A DNA stretch of 64,000 nt from Candidatus Gastranaerophilales bacterium (GTDB lineage Bacteria > Cyanobacteriota > Vampirovibrionia > Gastranaerophilales > Gastranaerophilaceae), in contig CANRGC010000011.1 of the NCBI GenBank assembly GCA_947630045.1, positions 1-64,000 on the forward strand, written 5' to 3'. The notes under the pieces were generated by a model. The model worked only from the letters and a program-made list of their open reading frames with translations. It was not told where the DNA came from and did not search any database. Numbering within the stretch: the stretch's first letter is position 1; every line of letters begins with the position of its first letter. Shown piece after piece: positions 63,989-64,000 of this stretch. The position numbers and the translations under genes were made by a program.

Positions 63989-64000
63989 TTTTTTTGTCAG

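Overview
The window is a low-GC, gene-dense bacterial chromosome segment carrying mostly core housekeeping genes on both strands, with a more accessory stretch at the right end (about 59.2-64 kb). The gene set points to a fermenting anaerobe: AdhE with its own Rex repressor, two-iron superoxide reductase, ferritin, rubrerythrin, and no respiratory chain genes in view. The ribosomal order infA-rpmJ-rpsM-rpsK-rpsD-rpoA-rplQ-truA-rplM-rpsI, a cyanobacterium-like S13 start, a ClpC-type chaperone and lineage-looking proteins with an N-terminal SF[TK]G motif suggest a non-photosynthetic relative of cyanobacteria (Melainabacteria/Vampirovibrionia, perhaps Gastranaerophilales). That placement is inference from gene content and pattern memory, not from a search.

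Layout. 1-450: a 144-bp tandem repeat cut by the window edge. 0.45-3.5 kb: radical SAM protein, glyoxalase and gltX (minus), then a small divergent pair with an XRE regulator. 3.9-6.8 kb: hom-thrC and a small membrane protein. 6.9-11.1 kb: gltD, HAD phosphatase-ispF, a secreted protein and a glycosyltransferase. 11.1-14.3 kb: a SWIM-SNF2 helicase. 14.5-17.9 kb: adhE under a clear Rex operator, then rex. 17.9-24 kb: two paralogous amino-acid permeases, glyQ and dnaK. 24-28 kb: an orphan sensor kinase and a SPOR/DUF366/queC/HEAT operon. 28.2-33.8 kb: dnaG-rpoD and clpC. 33.9-36.5 kb: superoxide reductase, ferritin, endonuclease III, thioredoxin and a small sigma-like factor. 36.6-37.7 kb: an L10 leader RNA and rplJ-rplL. 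37.8-44.4 kb: a membrane glycosyltransferase and the alpha ribosomal operon. 44.7-47.8 kb: a UbiA prenyltransferase, PEBP, and NfeD with an SPFH protein. 47.8-48.7 kb: a tandem-AbrB regulator facing two small genes across a cluster of inverted repeats. 48.7-54.6 kb: rimM-trmD, acyl-CoA ligase, C_GCAxxG_C_C protein, flavoprotein and tyrS. 54.7-59.8 kb: a NUMOD3-like protein, rubrerythrin, a BOF protein, membrane proteins and rfbF. 59.9-64 kb: two WG-repeat proteins, a NUMOD4-HNH protein and a WYL regulator.

The most interesting signals are regulatory. (1) The site upstream of the WYL regulator and the site upstream of the coiled-coil/WG-repeat gene share 18 of 20 bases (a perfect 17-bp palindrome at the WYL end), and both are followed by exactly seven bases and TATAAT. 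At the right edge this promoter points out of the window, so an unseen gene there should belong to the same system. (2) Six genes of unrelated function have a -10 hexamer ending 7-8 bases before the start codon and no Shine-Dalgarno sequence, which predicts leaderless mRNAs. (3) The tandem-AbrB gene faces two small genes, one a cysteine-rich 51-residue protein with a TTG start, over TACTAAC-type inverted repeats that overlap a strong promoter.

No tRNA, rRNA, CRISPR array, insertion sequence or prophage was recognised by eye.
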